A DNA stretch of 64,000 bases. It comes from Anadara kagoshimensis (taxonomy: Eukaryota; Mollusca; Bivalvia; Arcoida; Arcidae). Each line of letters opens with the position of its first letter. The first letter of the stretch is position 1. The notes below the pieces were generated by a model. The model had not been told where the DNA came from, made no database searches, and saw only the letters and a list, made by a program, of their open reading frames with translations. The DNA is taken from positions 6,745,291-6,809,290 of the forward strand of contig CM037872.1 in assembly GCA_021292105.1 (NCBI GenBank), given 5' to 3'. The translations under genes were made by a program, and so were the position numbers. Positions 22,263 to 33,757 of the stretch are shown here, one piece after another.

Positions 22263-22440
22263 TTGTGCATGTTATCAGAGAATGGGCCTATAACGCCTTT
22301 TAATTCGTGTTATTATGCCTTTCTAAAGGCGTTATAACGCCTTTCGATTCGCGTTATTACGCCTTTCTAAAGGCGTTATAACGCCTTTCAATTCGCATTA
22401 CGCCTTTATTTCGCGTTATAACGCCTTTTAATTTTTTTTT
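22263..22440 (-). repeat. Right terminal array and inner inverted block
   Basis: Read on the minus strand: TTAAAAGGCGTTATAACGCG, about seven palindromic units, then AGGCCCATTCTCTGATAACA. It mirrors the left arm, where the inner block at 17261-17289 reads AGGCCCATTCTCTGGTAACA. The array is less than half as long as the left one. Confidence 0.85.
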
Positions 22441-22509
22441 ACCTCATGGTTGTTGTCAATAGATTACCATTATATTAAGTATGTCGCAACTTCTGAAACT
22501 CTAAACAAA

Positions 22510-22660
22510 CAACAAACATACTAACCCAAGTCCAAACCGCAATCCAGAACAACTTTGAAAGTTTAAATTGACAAGTTAGGTAAAACACGTGAACTTTCAC
22601 TTAGGGAAGTGGGACCGGGTGCTAAGGTAAGCACTTCCTGTTTAGTATATGTGTTAAGTA
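22510..22660 (+). repeat. Rep-A copy, 5' part
   Basis: Starts ACAAACATACTAACCCAAG and ends after AGCACTTCCTGTTTAG. It sits just outside the 6.1-kb element. Rep-A is the CACGTG-containing family defined in the findings. Confidence 0.7.
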
Positions 22661-22675
22661 TTTTGATTTCATAAA

Positions 22676-22765
22676 TTTGGTCCAAGTACTACTGATGAGG
22701 AACTGTATTCTAAAACGGCCATCTAGTGCTATAAAATTTTGACCAGTTCAATATGTAATTAGCTA
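22676..22765 (+). repeat. Rep-B copy
   Basis: Contains TGGTCCAAGTACTACTGATG and CGGCCATCTAGTGCTAT. Confidence 0.75.
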
Positions 22766-22769
22766 CTGT

Positions 22770-22979
22770 TAGATGCATGTCCGGCGTAGCACGTTTTTCA
22801 AGCTTTTAGATATGAAAATCTATGAATTTTCTATCATGAAAATCTATGAATTTTCTATCATGTCATTTACCGATGTGAAGTATGCATATACATACCATCT
22901 CAGTCAGAAAATAAAATGCAAAACTTTTTAAAATCCTTAAGAGATTTACTTTGTCACCAGAGTCATTCAGACCGCAGGA

Positions 22980-23017
<38 letters not shown>

Positions 23018-24210
23018 ATGGCTCAGAAGAATGGAACTGCGCATGTACGACGATTCAATGTACGACGATTAAATTCTTTCACTCTGGTAAGATCACATCG
23101 CCTGACTAAAGGGAGACAACCCTAAAAAATTGACATCTGTTAACAAATTGTAGAACTAGTTTTTCCTTGTTTAAGCGATCGTACCCAATAGGAATGGACA
23201 AATTCAGGATATACTTTCCATTACCTGAATCTTTGATATTTGTTTTTATATGTACTCCACAAAATAATGTCCAGTATTAATTTGGCCACGTATACATCAT
23301 ATTTACATTTTTTGCGATGACGGCCATTGTACTTTTAGTTAAGCCTAAGGCTAACTTAAAACTTTGACGGACTGCAGAAACATTGGCTTGCATTTTTTCT
23401 GGGTCAACAATTAACGTGCGAGTGCATTCTTTGACGAAACGAATTGAGGGAAACGGAAATTATGTTTTAAGAAGTTTATGACAACTACTTTTGTGTTGGT
23501 TATAACCTAAGGACTTGGATAGTTCAAATTTAAAACTGGACTAAATACGCAATTATTCGTAGGCTGAAAGCAAAATATCGATGTGAATTCACAAATGGTT
23601 TATTTAATAGAAAAAAGAAACCTGTGTAACATTATGTTTAAAATATAGTTCAATAAATCATATAAAACTAGATGTAATGTACTTGTTGACATTGTCTATA
23701 CTTGTATTTGTATATAATTTATGTATCTAGTACATAATCGGTCCATTCAACTCCGAATTAACAAGTGAATAATTACTGGTTTATAGACTCCAGCTAAGTG
23801 AAAAATATAATATATGAAGTAAGGATTATTCGTTAGGCAACGGATGTAGATAAAATGGTCATTATCTCCAATTTAACGAGAATTTGTCGACACTGTCAGA
23901 CTTGATCAACCAATTGGTCTGTATCATCTTGTTATAATCAATATTAATGCAACATTTGCATGTATCATTTAATTTTACAATCGATGAAAGTGGCGGCAAA
24001 CAACCTTGCTTCTAGGCACGTTACCTAACTAAGGGGGGGGGGGAGGGTTATGCGTTTGAAACAGACTCCGTCCGTTTCTTTTTTGATTCGTGGTAAATAG
24101 CACCCGTCCTGTACATTACAGATAGTCATTGGCCAATATGGGCATTTCTCTGCAAAAACAAAAGTATATAAATGATGGGTGTGTTTTGAATTTATGTAGA
24201 TGTAAATAAA
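22770..24210. other. Gene-free stretch with simple repeats
   Basis: A 25-bp direct repeat with ATGAAAATCTATGAATTTTC (22813-22861), a 31-base A-run (22983-23013), a 15-bp repeat GTACGACGATT (about 23047-23073) and a G-run (24033-24043). The 69-codon frame across the A-run is not credible. Confidence 0.6.
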
Positions 24211-24212
24211 CA

Positions 24213-24350
24213 CTAATCCATTTCGATATCACAATTCCAAAGCAAAGTTAAAAACTTTGAAACTCACAAATTATCTTAATTAAACACGTGAATTTCAACC
24301 AGAGAAGTGTAGACGGGAGCTTACGGGTAGGCAGATCCTGCCTGCACATT
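24213..24350 (+). repeat. Rep-A copy, decayed 5' part
   Basis: Recognised by CACTAATCCATTTCGATATC, then AAACACGTGAATTTC and the GGTAGGCAGATCCTG segment. More diverged than most copies. Confidence 0.55.
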
Positions 24351-24654
24351 GTGCTGAGTCTTGTGTCATAGCTGGTGACGTTTCGATATGAGTGAAAATA
24401 TTCTTGACTTGGGCGTAAAACCTTTCAATCAATCTATGTTAACAATAAAACAAGATTATTATTCATACTTATTTATCGACCACGTTGCAGAATTGCTCCG
24501 AATGACAAAAAAACACCTTTTTTCTACTAAAACGCCATTTTTGGTTTGGTTATTTTTTAATTTGATTATGTAGCAAAAAGCGGTACAAATTAAAAGAATC
24601 ATGGAAAGTAGGAATGAAGTGTTCCTAAGGTTTAAACGTTTGACGCACATTATC

Positions 24655-25150
24655 AGTGTTGATTGTTTTTGTCCCCCACATAAAAATGCCGGGCGTCCGT
24701 CCGTCTGTGTGTCCGTGTTTCCGTCCGTCACACTTTTTTGTAAGCGCTCTCATGCCTACAAATTTTGACAGATTTTCATTATATTTATACCAAATGTTTA
24801 TACCACTAATACCTTGGTCAAGTTCGTAAATCAGCATTGGTCGATACTTTTTGTTGACGTTATGGGACTTTGACCACAAAATGACTCTGTTTTATCCAAA
24901 ACTTGGAATTGTAAGCGCTCTCATGCCTACAAATTTTAACGGATTTTCATTAAATTTATACCAAATGTTTATACCACTAATACCTTGGTCAAGTTCGAAA
25001 ATCAGCAATGGTTGATACTTTTTGTTGGAGTAATGGGACTTTGACCACAATAATGACTCTGATTTATCAAAAAATTGGAGTTATGGGACTTACGCGTTAT
25101 GGAGTTATACAGTATACTAGTATACTGCTTGACCGGCGGGGGACCCAGGA
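24655..25150. repeat. Bivalve-type repeat with 171-bp tandem unit
   Basis: Begins GGGCGTCCGTCCGTCTG. Two copies of a 171-bp unit follow (starts 24740 and 24911, GTAAGCGCTCTCATGCCTAC), ending near GACCGGCGGGGGACC. The open frames on the minus strand here (with TDGNTDTQTDGRP) are translations of the repeat and not evidence of a host gene. Confidence 0.75.
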
Positions 25151-25194
25151 ATTCTATTCTTCTTTGGAATACTATCCTTCATCAGTAGTGCTTT

Positions 25195-25340
25195 GATCAA
25201 AATTATGAAAAAAAGTTTGTTCAAGGGCTTGGAAAAATATCCGAAGGGCAAAAATTAAGCCATATTAGCTAAAGTAATACGGATGAGGAAGTATACCTTA
25301 TACCTTAGTCTGTGTTTTTTTTTTTTTTTTTTTTTTAGGA
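25195..25340 (-). repeat. Rep-B copy with T-run
   Basis: Contains TTGATCAAAATTATG and GGATGAGGAAGTATACC. It ends in a T-run at about 25315-25336. Confidence 0.6.
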
Positions 25341-26125
25341 TTTTGGAGGTTAAAGAAAATGATGTAGCTTTGACATATGTACAGCATTTTTACTTTTTGT
25401 TGATTGAATGATATTCTAGATTTTGAATAAACATTTGTTAGCCGATATTCCAAACGAAGATTACAAATCATAATCTGTTCTTCCTGTTAATATCAAATAT
25501 GTAACCTGAACCTGTAATACTTAATCATTGCAAATTTTTAATACTTTAAATTGGATGATTTTATTTTAAGTAGTATTTTATGTGAGGTTATATCCAAAAT
25601 GAGGATCCAATATTATAAAGTCTGTCAGATGTATTCAATCAATCGGGTTGTACATTTCGTTCTTAACAACCGATGTTAGCCACCCATGATGCAAACACAA
25701 GCAAACCAATTAATGTCCAAATCACAATCGTCACTTTGAAAACATGAAATCGGAATCAATCATACCAGTCCAATGATTCTACTATGTTTAAATGTGATTA
25801 TACGTAAGTATCGCAAAACTAGTCCTAATTTTGCAGCAAAAGATAGCCATTTAAGAATACAATTCCTGATGCAAGTGTGTCCAGAAGAAAATGCATTTTT
25901 CGTTAATTACATTTATATTACTGAAGTGGTTGTTTTTATATTGATGCATCTTTAAGCTGAATTTGAGGTGCACATGAAATGTTTGAAACACGGTTATAAC
26001 AAAAATTCGGTAACAAACCACCAAAGTTAATTCAAACATTAAATAGTGGAATATAAAAGGTTCTCATTAAAAAGAATCTTGGATGACATTATGATGATGG
26101 TGTTTGAAAGAAAAATTTAGTTTGC
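25341..26125. other. No gene recognised
   Basis: AT-rich; overlapping 60-codon frames on both strands at 25773-26039 shadow each other. Confidence 0.5.
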
Positions 26126-26129
26126 TTGC

Positions 26130-26425
26130 AAATAAATTGTTGACTCGGGGATATTGCAAGCCTAGGCTTATCAAGGCCTTTAAAAAGTTTTATGGCCGTC
26201 ATCACAGTATTGTTGATAAGTTGGATGTCTCTGTGTCCAGGATTGCCCTGGATATATTTGACGTCTTATAGTTCCATGTTCCTTTCACACAATTTTGATT
26301 ACAAACGTGGCGGGTGGAGTACCCGGCCTCTTTGGTGGAAGTTCACGTGTATAACTTAACTTGTCAGTTCCAAAGTTTTTACTTTGCTTCTGGACTGTGA
26401 TTCGAATATGGATTAGTATGTTTGA
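26130..26425 (-). repeat. Rep-A copy, near full length
   Basis: Runs from TTGACTCGGGGATATTGC to GGATTAGTATGTTTG on the plus strand, which is the reverse complement of the family order. The first of two minus-strand copies 270 bp apart. Confidence 0.8.
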
Positions 26426-26699
26426 TTTTGATCAGAGTACATTATAAAACAGTTGTTGTTCGACCTTTCAATTGACATTTGTTCCAATGGATGAATTCGT
26501 ATAACACTATTGTCCTACTTTAGTTTTACATCAAATATCTGATCAGTCATCGCACTGGTTAACCTGCGAGGCTAGTTCCTTGCTTTTAAATGAAGCAAAC
26601 AAACAGACTAATTTATGTCCGAATCACAAACTTTTGAACATATTCCTTAATTACAGAAAGACATTTTGATTAAAACCGAAAATAGAACAAAATTATATT

Positions 26700-27020
26700 C
26701 ACAATATATTGTGGACCCAGGGATATTGCAAGTCTAGGCTAATCAAGGCCCTCAAAAAATATATATGGCCATCATCGCTGTTTTGTTGATAAGTTTGATG
26801 TCTCTGTGTCTCAGGATTGCCATGTAACTTTTGTTCCTTTCACTCAATTTTGATTACACACATGGCAGGTTAAGCTAGCTAAACAAGAGGTGCTTACCCT
26901 CCAGGGGCACCCGGCCTCACTTCCCTGGTAAAGTTCACATGTTAAACCTAACTTGTCAGTTTTAAAGTTCTTGCTTCTCTTCTGGATTTACATTGAGATA
27001 CAGATCACTATGTTTGATTT
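26700..27020 (-). repeat. Rep-A copy, near full length
   Basis: Starts TTGTGGACCCAGGGATATTG and contains GAGGTGCTTACCCTCCAGG. More diverged than the adjacent copy, so probably an older insertion. Confidence 0.75.
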
Positions 27021-27870
27021 TTATCTAATTCTGGTCCATCAAACTTGTTTTAAAACATTAGTGTTAGAACCTTCACAATTTATAAAGAGCAATCTATCTA
27101 TACTACATTTTCGATCAATACTCTCATGGAGAGTTTCGTAACAACACGAGATATCGTAAAAGCTACCATAATGGGGATATAATCCAAACTTTTTACAAAT
27201 ACAGCGGATATTTCCCGATCAAAATAATTGTGTAGAAAATAAATGTTTTATCCGATCTATTGATTTGATATGTCAGAATTTTGATTTATGATGCTATCAC
27301 TGTCAAGTAAGATCATAGCGGACATTTGTTTAGCACATAAAATCTACTACGTTTAGATAATGTCTAGACGAAGAAGACAACCATTTATATGATTAAACAC
27401 AGAATCCACTGGTTTCCATGACCCAACTAAATTGTTTTGACTTGGAAATCCCAATAGCCGTTTTAGATGCTGTAATCAAATTAATTAATTTGTTATTCAC
27501 ACATCTGTAAGTTTTTCTGTTGTTTTAACGGTGAATATTTCAGAATTGAATAAAGAATATGAAGTAAAGCAAAACTTTTTTTTGTATTTTATCAAGTAAA
27601 CATAAATAACAGTCGCTTATTCATAGTTTATTAAACTTTTAGTTAGATTGAACAATAAATACCGTTAGGATGTATTAACGTTCAAAGGCTTGTGCTATTG
27701 AAAATACCAGTTCATATTAAAACAATGAAAACTGCCAAATTTAGTTTTTGAACAAATGAACTAGCTATATATATTAGAAATGTGATGCCGGTGTTTCGGA
27801 AGGGAAAGCGTCTCCGCCTATCCGCTTAGATAGAATAGACTCAAAAATACAAATTGAATATCAGTATGAA
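27021..27870. other. No gene recognised
   Basis: AT-rich sequence without a supportable frame or repeat. Confidence 0.5.
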
Positions 27871-27885
27871 TCAATAGTGTTTTGA

Positions 27886-28178
27886 GTCGAGTCGAGCAAT
27901 GGTGTTTAACGTCCCAGTCAAGAATATTTCACTTATATCGAGACGTCGCCAGCTATATGCGAAAATGCAGCAATGTTGCGCTGATGGCATTATACAGCAG
28001 GGTATTTAGCGTGCCAAGCCATCCGAAAGAACCGTGACTTTCATTTCGTTATGTCGAGTGCTTGGCGAAAGAACAGTCATTACCAACTTTCAAGTCTTGG
28101 GTCAGACCCGGCCGGAAATCAAATCCATGACCTCCCACTTACGGAGCGAGCAGTCTACCAACTGATCTACTGCAGTGG
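27886..28178 (-). mobile_element. tRNA-derived SINE (SINE-1) with 15-bp target duplication
   Basis: On the minus strand the head CAGTAGATCAGTTGGTAGAC is an A-box-like region and the tail reads GGCGACGTCTCGATATAAG then TTCTTGACTGGGACGTTAAA. TCAATAGTGTTTTGA occurs at 27871-27885 and 28179-28193, exactly bracketing the element, so this is a clean retroposition. The B-box position is mutated (GGATTTGATTT). Confidence 0.85.
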
Positions 28179-28193
28179 TCAATAGTGTTTTGA

Positions 28194-28718
28194 AGTAATG
28201 TATATTGCAGAATGGCAATCACCTTATCAACTTAATTAACGATTTACATGTATCAATGTACAAGTTTATTTAAAAACTTATCTTGGCCATAAACATTTTA
28301 ATTCCAGGATGTTTTTTTAAGTCGATTTTTGCAGTCATTTATACAAACAACCTGCAAGTTATGGGTCCACGTTCCTATTGTATTATATTTTAAGTCGTAA
28401 TTAGACCAAACCATTCGTTGATAAATTGCAAGACCTTCTAAATGTTGTATGGTTGTCATCACTGTTGATTAGTATGATAAAAATTATTTTGAATATATTT
28501 GAGTTTCATGCGTCTTTCATTTTTAATTTTGCCTTCAAACTTGGTGGGTGTAGCTTACTTTTTAGGATTTTTAGGAACATCCGACCTAACTTCACATTTT
28601 GGATGTTTACGTCTTTAATTTAATATGACAGTTTTCAAAGGTTTTACTTTTTCATAAGACAAAAATTTAAACTTTACAGCAATACAATGCAATTTAAGTT
28701 ATTGTTGTCGTTAGTTGT
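28194..28718. other. No gene recognised
   Basis: A 65-codon frame (28426-28623) has hydrophobic stretches only. Nothing else noted. Confidence 0.5.
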
Positions 28719-29485
28719 AGCTCATCTGACCAAAGGTAATTTGAGGTTATGGCATAGCGCATTACGAATGTACGTCGTAAACAGATTTCAATCTTTCCTT
28801 AAATTATAAAATGTATATATCTGATTCAATTAAACTTATCAGAAGTTTATATGTGCTGGTGAAGTTCCGATTTGTTTGTGGCGTTGGAATGCTGTGAAAG
28901 TAACGTTAGCTCGGAAGTACAAAATTTTCCCACGAAAACTGATAAAAATATGTTGCAATGTTGGTTTTCTAAGGTGTCTTAAGTTCAGTTTAACTGTGCA
29001 TTACCTGAAAAACGGTTGCGCATCTTTACGTTATATTGATGGAAGTTCAGATAAAATGCATTTTTGTATTTTAGACATTTTATCGGGTAAAGATTATCCC
29101 TAACTTTCACATTATATTTTTAGCTATTTTTATCATATTTCAATTTAGATCTGTAGAGCAGTTTTTTTTACATGACGACAAGATATAAGGTCAAGAGTAT
29201 TATCTTATTGAGGATATGAATTTTGAGGATATGAACTTTAAATTGCTATATCTTGACTGTACAAGAAGATGTTGCGATCTACGATCAAGATCATTACCTA
29301 CTTTTTTACCATTTTTTTTACATGTATTTCAATACCGACATCAATTTTGAAGCAATTTTTCTCTAAACCATGGCGTAAATTACGATAAAAAACCAAGTCT
29401 TGACTATAAACAATTTTTCATTTGATGTTTTTAAAACACACTTACCATCGGGTGAGCGTATCAGGCCTAATGGCCTCTTATTCAA
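28719..29485 (+). repeat. Decayed long bivalve repeat
   Basis: Begins GTAGCTCATCTGACCAAAGG and ends GGGTGAGCGTATCAGGCC followed by TAATGGCCTCTTA. From general knowledge, paired motifs of this kind (TAGCTCACCTGA... and GGTGAGCGATTCAGG...CCTCTTG) mark an abundant bivalve repeat. The 75-codon frame at 28876-29103 lies inside it. Confidence 0.5.
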
Positions 29486-30130
29486 TTATAATTCTCTATA
29501 ACAACCTCTACACTTAGTTACTAGGCAATATTTTGATTCTTTTGATTTAATATATATGCTTAACGCTGAAGTTTACATTACATATCCGGAGTTTTATTGC
29601 ATATTTTTTGTTCGACATATATATATTATACTCTTTGACCTATATTTTTATTTCTCACGGGTACACTTAACCGAGTTTTTTAGTATAGAAAAACGCGAAT
29701 TAAAGCAAAAGTTATATATCAAAGTTATCTACAGATCAAAATATCGAAACCATCCGTGATATGAACGATTAATGTTATGATACAGTAGTATTGCTTGGTA
29801 ATACGGAGTTAAACGACTGTGGATCGATGTTAAAACACTGATTTATGACCAAATTGAAACTAAATCTAGTACCGACATCACGGAAAGCAGAGTACTTTAC
29901 GTAACATTAATTGTATCACTAAGATATATGACGATGATTGTAATTTTAATTTTGAAAATTTGCTCCAAATTATGAATAAATGGCTTGATATGCAAACAAA
30001 TAGCCGTATGTACATGTAGTCTGAAGATTTTTAAGATACTAGAACGATGAACTTGCACCTTTACACTTGAGTGCATTTTAGATGATCGTTACTAAAACCA
30101 ATAACTTGGCAAAATAGGTTGGTTTTTTTT
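29486..30130. other. No gene recognised
   Basis: AT-rich; the 67-codon frame at 29556-29759 has no supporting feature. Confidence 0.5.
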
Positions 30131-30134
30131 TGTA

Positions 30135-30420
30135 GCGATTCAAGTTGGGACTAACAATTCGGGTTAGACACGTGAACTTCCACCAGGGAAGTGGGGCAGT
30201 GTGTTACGGAAGGGTAAGCACCTCCTCCTCCTGTTTAACTAGCTACACCCGCCACGTGTGTAATCGAAATTGTGTGAAAGATACAATGGAACCTCAAATA
30301 TATCCAGGGCAATCTTGGACACAGAGACATCAAACTTGACAAAAACGTTGTGATGGCGGCTATAAAACTTTCTGAGGGACTTGATAAGCCTAGGCTTGGA
30401 ATATCCTTGAGTCAACTTAA
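30135..30420 (+). repeat. Rep-A copy
   Basis: Contains GACACGTGAACTTCCACC, ACACCCGCCACGTGTGTAAT and the 3' segment AAGCCTAGGCTTGGAATATC. The frame at 30145-30339 is a translation of this repeat. Confidence 0.8.
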
Positions 30421-30424
30421 AACG

Positions 30425-31204
30425 ATAGGTTAATTTTTGTTGTACAGATATAATTTGAATATATGTATATATAAATATGTATTTAAAATTTGAGTGTCCT
30501 TATAGGAATATATTTCAAATTGTCAGATAGGAAAAACCAGCAAATGTATATTCCTCTTTTTTGTGTTTGGTGGAATTTAACACGATTGAAAAATAATGTC
30601 GCTTACATTAAGCTATTTCAAATAAAGATTACAAATAGCTTTTTGACTAGTTAAAATAAATTACAACGTTTTAATTTTTTTCTTTAAGATAGTAATTGAA
30701 AGGCCTCACTTGAATGAAAGTAATTTTGGTGTTATATTTGGTCTATATTGTTGCAAATACAAACTCAAGTTATTAACATTTTTCTGTTGTATAATGTGAC
30801 GCCATATGATTAAATTGCGTCAAAAATGAAAAAAAATCTGTTTAACTAAACGGCCTTAGCAAAAAGCCATGGATGTGCAATAGTAGATAAGAAATACCTA
30901 TATTTTATATTTCAAAAGTAAATTGGTAAATCATAAAACAACATAAATCTTCTACTAGATTTTGATTCAACAAAAGATTTGGCGGGTAGTATTTTAAAAA
31001 CATATAATGCTTTGCGAATCAAAAGCTAACATATTGTGGCCATAAAACTTGGCCTAGGCTTGCAATTAGGCCGAGTCAACCACTATTTAATTTGTGAATA
31101 GCTTGCTACATTGCCGTTTGAAATCTCTCTATCAAAGCGTAAAACATTCAAACATGTACACCGTAAGCAGGGTGATCAGATTTACTTAATCGTATTAATT
31201 ATAT
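30425..31204. other. Gene-free; Rep-A tail fragment
   Basis: A Rep-A 3' remnant (GGCCATAAAACTTGGCCTAG) lies at about 31035-31110. No gene seen. Confidence 0.45.
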
Positions 31205-31353
31205 ACTATACTAGTTTTAATTTTACGGTACTATTCGACTGTTTCGGAATTCAATTCCTCATCAGTTGAACTTGGTCTGAACTTGGACCAGAATATTATT
31301 TTACCAAATTAAGCTAAGGAAATACTTTGCATAAGGGAGTATACCTTATTTTT
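31205..31353 (-). repeat. Rep-B copy
   Basis: Contains GAATTCAATTCCTCATCAG and ACCAAATTAAGCTAAGG, ending GCATAAGGGAGTATACC. It abuts the tandem array that follows. Confidence 0.8.
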
Positions 31354-31619
31354 AGGAACTTTTAACTAGCAGCACATTTTTTTAAAATATAACATGGTAA
31401 CAGCAAATTATACGGGTGCATAGGAACTTTTAACTAGCAGCACATTTTGAAAATATTACATGGTAACAGCAAATTATACGGGTGCATAGGAACTTTTAAC
31501 TAGCAGCACATTTTGAAAATATTACATGGTAACAGCAAATTATACGGGTGCATAGGAACTTTTAACTAGCAGCACATTTTGAAAATATTACATGGTAACA
31601 GCAAACTATACGGGTGCAT
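31354..31619. repeat. 66-bp tandem repeat, four copies
   Basis: Unit starts (31354, 31422, 31488, 31554) share AGGAACTTTTAACTAGCAGC and TACGGGTGCAT. Copies 2-4 are almost identical, copy 1 is 68 bp. The homogeneity points to recent amplification next to a Rep-B end. Confidence 0.92.
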
Positions 31620-32823
31620 GAAAAGAACAGAAAATGTACGAAAGAACCTATCAAACTTAAGGTACATTCGAACCCTTACGTAAGAGTACAGGTCCAGCTC
31701 ATCTAGTCAATGTGGTATTGACATTCAATTTCTTATTTGACTTTGTGATAATTGAATTTTTAATCACCGCAAAATTGAAATAAATGGCATCAAAAATGTA
31801 ACTTTAAATGTATCCCAAATGAATAAAAACTAAAGAATATATCAAAAGTCTGGAATATCCAATATTGAAAACAGCTACAGAATAAAAGACACATTATGAT
31901 GTCTACGATTTAGTTATGATTGCGATGATATAGTAGAACAATAAAACCAAATCATTATGATAAACGTCAGAAAATTGGACAATACATAGAATTCACATCA
32001 AGTCAAATCGAACTTCAATTCAAGTAAAACTAATATCTTTAAAATGTCAAAGGAGTTAATACAACATTGTCTACTTAGATCTTATGGGTCAGTAGAACAC
32101 ATAATATCAGCGTCAGGAGTATTAGTGAAATGTCTGTGGTTTGGTCAAATTCAAATTATATCAAATTACGTCTTATATCAAGATTGGCTTTGTAGGTTAC
32201 TGGAACAAACAAAAATATCAAGTTTCAGCTTTCTGTATCCTCAAGGGCATCTTTGATCGAAGCCTATAGTATATCATCGCGTCTAAATTAAAATAAAGAA
32301 TATATTAAATTGTAGTGTTATATATTATAATGTCATCTGTTCACGATATGTTGTACCATAGAACCCGATGGAATTGTGTCTTTGAATGCTGATATTTTCT
32401 CCGTGTCGATGACCTGTATTTGAATAATTGGACGATATGAACATTTGTAAAAGTACACGCAATTATATTCGTGTTAATTGAAACTTCAGAATTACTTAGT
32501 AGTATTTCTCATTTGGCGCTTCGCTAATAATATTACTAATAAAGAAAGTATATAATTATATTTTCTCCAAGAACATTTTTTTTCTTTATAGCGAAGCAGA
32601 CGGTTCCAAAACGGTAGATAATCTCCATAACAAATATACTAGTCCATGTTCAAACCAAATAAATACAGAAACATTTCGAAGCAAAACACTGATCTCGGCA
32701 AGCAACCAAATATCCTCGTATTAGAATCTGCTTAGTAGGGTTCAAACCTACAAAGCAAGATTCGATATAATCTGTAGACAATTCTGTCATTTTTAAACTG
32801 GTTAACAGGGATGAAGATTAGCA

Positions 32824-32866
32824 GGGGCCCAGTAGCCCATGGCTACTAAAAATCAATCTGGGCCCC
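32824..32866. repeat. GC-rich interrupted palindrome
   Basis: GGGGCCCAG (32824-32832) and CTGGGCCCC (32858-32866) pair perfectly, with an inner GTAGCCCATGGCTAC hairpin in the loop. It stands out in AT-rich surroundings. Confidence 0.8.
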
Positions 32867-32999
32867 TTTGGCTTAATGTTTATACATTTTAGCTATTTAT
32901 TACTATTACAAGTTCTTTTCTGAAGTGAGCTGGACCCCTAACTCAAATTTTGATCCTTTGGGTATCATTTCATCATCTTGGAGAAAAAAGTTTTGGTTT

Positions 33000-33080
33000 C
33001 ATAATTTTGGCCCAAGCAGTACTGATGTATTCCAAAACCACCGTATAGTGTTGTAAATTAAAACTGGTATAATGTGTATT
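33000..33080 (+). repeat. Rep-B fragment
   Basis: Contains TTGGCCCAAGCAGTACTGAT and AAACTGGTATAATGTG. It lies between the first two segmental copies. Confidence 0.65.
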
Positions 33081-33757
33081 TATTAAAGCATTGTCTACTT
33101 AGATTTTATAGGTCAGCAGAACACATAATATCAACGTCTTTGTCAAGTCAAAATAAAAACAAATAAGGCCTTATATAAAAATGGGTTTTTAGGTTTCTAG
33201 AACAAAGAAAATATTTAAAAACTTCTGATTTTTTCCCAACTCCTCAAAGGACATCTTTGATAGGCGTCTATTGTATATCCTCGCGTTCAAATTAAAATAA
33301 AGAATATACTTAAATGTAGTGATATATATTGTAATGTCATCTGGTTACGATATATGGAATCATAGAACCCGATGGAGTTGTGTCTTTGAATGTTGATCCG
33401 CGTCGATGACCTGTATTTAAATAAAAACATTGTAAGATTTGAATTGAAAACCTGTAAAAGTACAGAATGTTGATGTTTTCTTCGTGTTGATGCCCTGTAT
33501 TTTAATAATAACAGTTGAAGGTTTTAAAACATGTGAAAGTACACACAGCTATGTACTTTTTCTGTTAGTTGAAGCAACATAAATATAAAGTCTCTTTTCA
33601 TTTTAGGTGTTTTAAGGAAAATATTACTTATAAAGAGAGTGAATATTTTTTTTACCGAGAAGGACAATTCTACACTCCTGAAGGAATAAAAACCAACATT
33701 CCAGTTCATGTTCAAACCTAAAAACTAAGCCCCAAAAAGATATTCAGTATATTGAAC

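Larger units (their letters stand above)
16370..22442 (-). mobile_element. Novel-looking 6.1-kb DNA transposon with palindromic terminal arrays
   Basis: The right end, read on the minus strand, is GTAAAAAAAAATTAAAAGG and continues into GCGTTATAACGCG units. The left end is AATAAAAAAAATTAAAAGG followed by the same unit type, giving terminal inverted repeats that are themselves arrays. A second inverted block, AGGCCCATTCTCTG, follows the array on both arms (17265 on the left, 22289 on the right). CTCATG flanks both ends. One transposase-like gene runs on the minus strand and small GTCCCGT palindromes lie on both sides of it. A 6-bp duplication is reported for some eukaryotic DNA transposons (for example IS3EU or Dada), but I cannot assign the superfamily. 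The left arm carries about 520 bp absent from the right arm. Confidence 0.8.

Noticed and set aside
24459..24879. Minus-strand frames with TDGNTDTQTDGRP
   Set aside because: Translation of the GTCCGTCCGTC repeat typical of a dispersed element, not a host gene.
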